Assembly: GCA_947302065.1 (NCBI GenBank)
Contig: CAMYUO010000082.1
Span: 1 to 7,509 of the forward strand
Reading direction: 5' to 3'
Length of the DNA stretch: 7,509 nt
DNA from: an uncultured Clostridia bacterium
GTDB taxonomy: Bacteria; Bacillota; Clostridia; Oscillospirales; Ruminococcaceae
Shown in pieces: positions 5,126-7,509 of this stretch. The notes beneath the pieces are model-generated. The model did no database searches. It was not told where the DNA came from and worked only from the letters and a program-made list of their open reading frames with translations. The position numbers were made by a program, and so were the translations under genes. Each line of letters opens with the position of its first letter. The first letter of the stretch is position 1.

Positions 5126-7279
5126 TCACTGCTTTCTGCCGAACTGTTTTATGGCAAGCTTGTCCGTAAAGCGCACGAGCACGGGAAGAACAAACACTAT
5201 CATAAATGCCGATATCGCAGTTCCGCAGGCTATCATCGTGCACGCCTGGGAGATAGCTTTCTGTGACATCATAAGACCTGTTATCAGGCAGCAGCCGATG
5301 AGTATCAGCGATGAGGTGAGTATGGTCTTTATTGAGCTTGTCATAGCGATGCCGAGCGCTTCGTCTTTGTCGTAAGCCTGACGCTTTTCGATATAGTTGC
5401 AGATGAACAGTATGCCGTAGTCGATAGTTGCGCCCATAAGGATACACTGGACAAGTATCTGCGAGATGTAGTTGACGGAGAAGCCGAACAGCACTATCAT
5501 AAATGTGGTGATGTAGACGGCTGCCTGAATGACGATGACGAGCAGTGCAGAGCTGAAAATGGAGCGGAAGGTGAAGATAACGACCACGAATATCGCAGCT
5601 GCGGTGATGATGGTGATGAAGTTAAGCTCCTTGCCGAAGCCGTCGTGCATCTCCTTTGCCATGACGCAGTCGCCGACGAAATAATGCTTTTCGCTGAATG
5701 TGCTGTCTGCCTCGCCGATGATGCTGCCAAGGGCATCGTATGTTTCATCGCCCTCTGCGGCGTGTTTGATATTTATGACCATACGGTTGTGATCCTTGCC
5801 GAGCATCTGACCCTTGTTGTCGTCGATTTGCTTTTTGGCTTCTTTTATCTGTGCGAGCTTTTCCTCGTCGGGATAGCTTTGCAGCATCTGTTCGGCGGCA
5901 GCGAGAAGCTCCTCGATATTCATTGTTTCCTTGCCGAGCATACCAAACATCATCTGTGCCTGCTGTTCATCAAAGCCGAGCGATGCGGCAGCCTCCTGCG
6001 GTGTCAGCTGTTTGCCGAGAGTGTTGGAATAGTCCTGCACGGCGGCAACATCGTCACGCTTTTCGAGCCACGCAACGTACTCGCCGACTTTCTCAGCGGA
6101 CTCGGTGTTTTCATACAGCAAAACGAGCTGGCTGTCGAGACCGAAGCATTCTTCGGTATACTCCTGCTCCTCATTGTCAAAGGATTTGAGGAAGTTGACA
6201 TCGACATCGTCTTTCTTTGCAAAGGAATAGCAAACGAGCACGACGATCGCAGGAACGACCACCAGACCGAGCTTTGTAACGACTTTCATCGCTTTGTTCA
6301 TAGGGATACGCAATGTCTTCTTTTTGGTTTTTTCAAGCAGTTTATCGAACGTAACGACAAGACCCGGCAGGAGCGTGAAGATAGAAATAAGGCTGATAAA
6401 CACGCCCTTTGCGAGCACGATGCCCATATCCTGTCCTATCTTGAAGCTCATAAAGACGAGCGCAAGCAGACCGACTATCGTGGTCACCGAGCTGCCCGAG
6501 ACAGGTGCGAACGAGCTTGCGAGCGCTCTTATCATTGCGTCCTCGCTTGTTGAAACACGCTGTTTTTCCTGTGCGTATCTGTTCATCAGCATTATGGAAT
6601 AGTCTATTGACAGACCGAGCTGGAGCAGACCGCAGATGGAGAATGTCATGAATGACACCGACGGGAGCAGCGCATTGCTGCCCATATTAAGTCCTATCGC
6701 TGCGCCGATGCAGACGAGATAAACGATAGGCTCTATCCACGAGCTGCACATTATCAGCAGGATAATGAAAATGACCACGCCGACGATCGCAATGATGACG
6801 GGAAGCTCTTTGACGAGCGTGGAGATCATTTTGTCGTTATCGACGACTGCGCCGCTGACATATGCGTCGTCCCCGTATTTCTCTCTTATGTCCTTGAGCA
6901 CCTGACGGGAATCGTCGGAGTATGTATCGGCACTGACGGTGACCAGATACTTTGAGTGACCGTCTTTCTGATAACGCTCGTCCTTGGCGTCAAACACGAC
7001 GTTCTGCACGCTTTTTATCTCACCGAGCTCCTGCTGGCGTGCAAGCTGCTGCTTTGCGTCAAGGCCGTCGAACATAACGATTATCGCAGAATTCTCGCCG
7101 AATTCGTCTTCCATTATCTCCATACCCTTTTTAACAGACGAATCCGTTGCGAGATATTTTGACATATCGTAGTTGGTGTTGCTATTGAAAATACCGAAAA
7201 CGCTCAGTATCATCAGCAGTGCAAAAACGACATATACTGCCTTTCGCTTTTGCACAATAAATTCTGCTGCTTTTCTCAA
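5126..7279 (-). CDS. MMPL/RND-superfamily membrane exporter
   Basis: A 717-aa protein with the duplicated RND layout and about 12 membrane segments. The first half has TM1 (about 14-31), an extracytoplasmic domain (about 33-155) and TM2-6 (about 160-307). TM7 is at about 333-352, the second extracytoplasmic domain at about 355-550, and TM8-12 at about 552-702. Each half keeps the acidic pair known from MmpL3-type proton relays: SIDY (D226-Y227) and TIDY (D620-Y621). The second outer domain is long, Gln/Glu-rich and helical (about 420-495). The family exports lipids, peptides or drugs by proton motive force; the substrate here is unknown. The start is TTG at 7279-7277, about 6 bases after AAGGA, and gives the expected short basic N-terminus (MRKAAEF). 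It is the first gene of the minus-strand unit with the TetR gene, and its promoter is covered by operator-like palindromes. Confidence 0.93.
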   Translation of the reverse strand: MRKAAEFIVQKRKAVYVVFALLMILSVFGIFNSNTNYDMSKYLATDSSVKKGMEIMEDEFGENSAIIVMFDGLDAKQQLARQQELGEIKSVQNVVFDAKDERYQKDGHSKYLVTVSADTYSDDSRQVLKDIREKYGDDAYVSGAVVDNDKMISTLVKELPVIIAIVGVVIFIILLIMCSSWIEPIVYLVCIGAAIGLNMGSNALLPSVSFMTFSICGLLQLGLSIDYSIMLMNRYAQEKQRVSTSEDAMIRALASSFAPVSGSSVTTIVGLLALVFMSFKIGQDMGIVLAKGVFISLISIFTLLPGLVVTFDKLLEKTKKKTLRIPMNKAMKVVTKLGLVVVPAIVVLVCYSFAKKDDVDVNFLKSFDNEEQEYTEECFGLDSQLVLLYENTESAEKVGEYVAWLEKRDDVAAVQDYSNTLGKQLTPQEAAASLGFDEQQAQMMFGMLGKETMNIEELLAAAEQMLQSYPDEEKLAQIKEAKKQIDDNKGQMLGKDHNRMVINIKHAAEGDETYDALGSIIGEADSTFSEKHYFVGDCVMAKEMHDGFGKELNFITIITAAAIFVVVIFTFRSIFSSALLVIVIQAAVYITTFMIVLFGFSVNYISQILVQCILMGATIDYGILFICNYIEKRQAYDKDEALGIAMTSSIKTILTSSLILIGCCLITGLMMSQKAISQACTMIACGTAISAFMIVFVLPVLVRFTDKLAIKQFGRKQ

Positions 7280-7311
7280 AATAGTTCCTTCTTTCGTTCA
7301 GTGATAGGTTT

Positions 7312-7340
7312 ATTATATCAACATCGTGTTGGTTTTACAA
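7312..7340 (-). promoter_or_regulatory. Promoter for the MMPL exporter gene
   Basis: On the minus strand TTGTAA (plus 7335-7340), 17 bases, then TATAAT (plus 7312-7317). Transcription would start near 7305, about 25 bases before the TTG start codon. The -35 lies inside an operator-like palindrome (7327-7342), and a further palindrome CAACA-TCG-TGTTG (7319-7331) fills the spacer. Confidence 0.85.
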
Positions 7341-7342
7341 CA
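7327..7342. promoter_or_regulatory. Operator-like palindrome 1, over the exporter -35
   Basis: TGTTG-GTTTTA-CAACA: perfect 5-bp arms and a 6-base centre. It overlaps the -35, so binding would block RNA polymerase. Its right part also forms a perfect 10-bp inverted repeat with palindrome 2 (7333-7342 with 7361-7370). Confidence 0.7.
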
Positions 7343-7360
7343 ACAAGTTTACCTATATCC

Positions 7361-7376
7361 TGTTGTAAAAACAACA
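7361..7376. promoter_or_regulatory. Operator-like palindrome 2
   Basis: TGTTGT-AAAA-ACAACA: perfect 6-bp arms, of the same 16-bp form as palindrome 1, centred 34 bp from it and upstream of the exporter -35. Confidence 0.65.
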
Positions 7377-7390
7377 CTTTTTGCTGTTTC

Positions 7391-7406
7391 TGTCGGTCTT
7401 GCGACA
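7391..7406. promoter_or_regulatory. Operator-like palindrome 3
   Basis: TGTCG-GTCTTG-CGACA: perfect 5-bp arms, identical to palindrome 1 at 12 of 16 positions, centred 30 bp from palindrome 2. The differences in the arms are compensated (C with G), so the symmetry is kept. Confidence 0.6.
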
Positions 7407-7444
7407 AATTGTTCAAAAGATGTTTTTTGAGTTCGGCGGCAGAG

Positions 7445-7476
7445 AAAAACGGCAGGGAGAGCGGTTCTCCCTGCCG
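7445..7476 (-). terminator. Terminator hairpin for a gene entering from the right, copy 2 of the dispersed repeat
   Basis: A 12-bp stem with a CGG loop (7450-7476) is followed on the minus strand by TTTTTCTC (plus AAAAA at 7445-7449). The plus strand has no T-run. It therefore ends minus-strand transcription coming from beyond position 7509, upstream of the exporter promoter. It differs from the hairpin at 4465-4491 by one base; that change replaces a G-T pair with a G-C pair. Confidence 0.75.
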
Positions 7477-7493
7477 TGTGTGATAGGTCGTGG

Positions 7494-7509
7494 TCATATA
7501 TCCTCCGGT
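7494..7509 (-). CDS. Possible last codons of a minus-strand gene (partial, low confidence)
   Basis: One minus-strand frame reads P-E-D-I then TGA (stop at 7496-7494), 17 bases before the terminator hairpin. The one-way terminator implies that a minus-strand gene ends about here, and this is the nearest suitable stop in view. Four codons give no functional information. Confidence 0.3.

Noticed and set aside
5645..6553. 302-aa plus-strand open frame opposite the exporter gene
   Set aside because: It is antisense to a well-supported 717-aa membrane protein. It is open because of that gene's codon bias, its composition is odd (many Cys, His, Arg), and it has no RBS or promoter of its own.
7318..7497. 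59-aa minus-strand ORF with GGAGG four bases before its ATG
   Set aside because: It would be translated straight through the terminator hairpin, all three operator-like palindromes and the exporter -35. The RBS spacing is also short. The regulatory reading explains the region better.

Overview
This looks like chromosomal DNA of a low-to-mid GC Gram-positive anaerobe, probably Clostridia (a Ruminococcus-like lineage). The clues are strong GGAGG ribosome binding sites, sigma-A type promoters with 17-bp spacers, intrinsic terminators, a ComER-like reductase, and codon use rich in CTG, ATA, AGC and AGA. This is inference: the window has no rRNA or other marker gene. There is no IS element, CRISPR array, tRNA or rRNA. 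The content is a set of short regulator-plus-effector transcription units.

Layout. (1) Positions 1-152, minus strand: a 30-aa hydrophobic peptide gene and the first 8 codons of a second small hydrophobic ORF, each with its own strong RBS. They are driven by a promoter at 208-236. (2) Positions 153-403: a divergent regulatory region with repeated operator-like sites. (3) Positions 404-1969, plus strand: a TetR-family regulator and a bile acid:sodium symporter (BASS) family transporter, closed by a strong terminator. (4) Positions 2021-2167, minus strand: a likely 48-aa small gene of unknown function. (5) Positions 2253-3530, plus strand: an AraC-family regulator and a small cupin protein, then a terminator. 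(6) Positions 3536-4443, plus strand: a consensus promoter, a ProC/ComER-like reductase homologue and a terminator. (7) Positions 4465-7340, minus strand: an MMPL/RND-type exporter (717 aa) followed by a second TetR-family regulator with its own consensus promoter. (8) Positions 7341-7509: further operator-like palindromes, a terminator hairpin for a gene entering from the right, and that gene's possible last codons.

How the parts may work together. Two TetR proteins with similar recognition helices each sit next to a membrane transporter. The control regions of both loci carry the same kind of 16-bp site (TGTYG, six bases, CRACA) repeated every 30-34 bp. I infer ligand-relieved repression of transport at each locus, with possible cross-talk. 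The ligands cannot be read from the sequence.

The most unusual items are the tandem mini-peptide genes at the left edge, the shared operator arrays, a near-identical 27-bp terminator hairpin flanking the MMPL/TetR unit, and the unrecognised 48-aa ORF.
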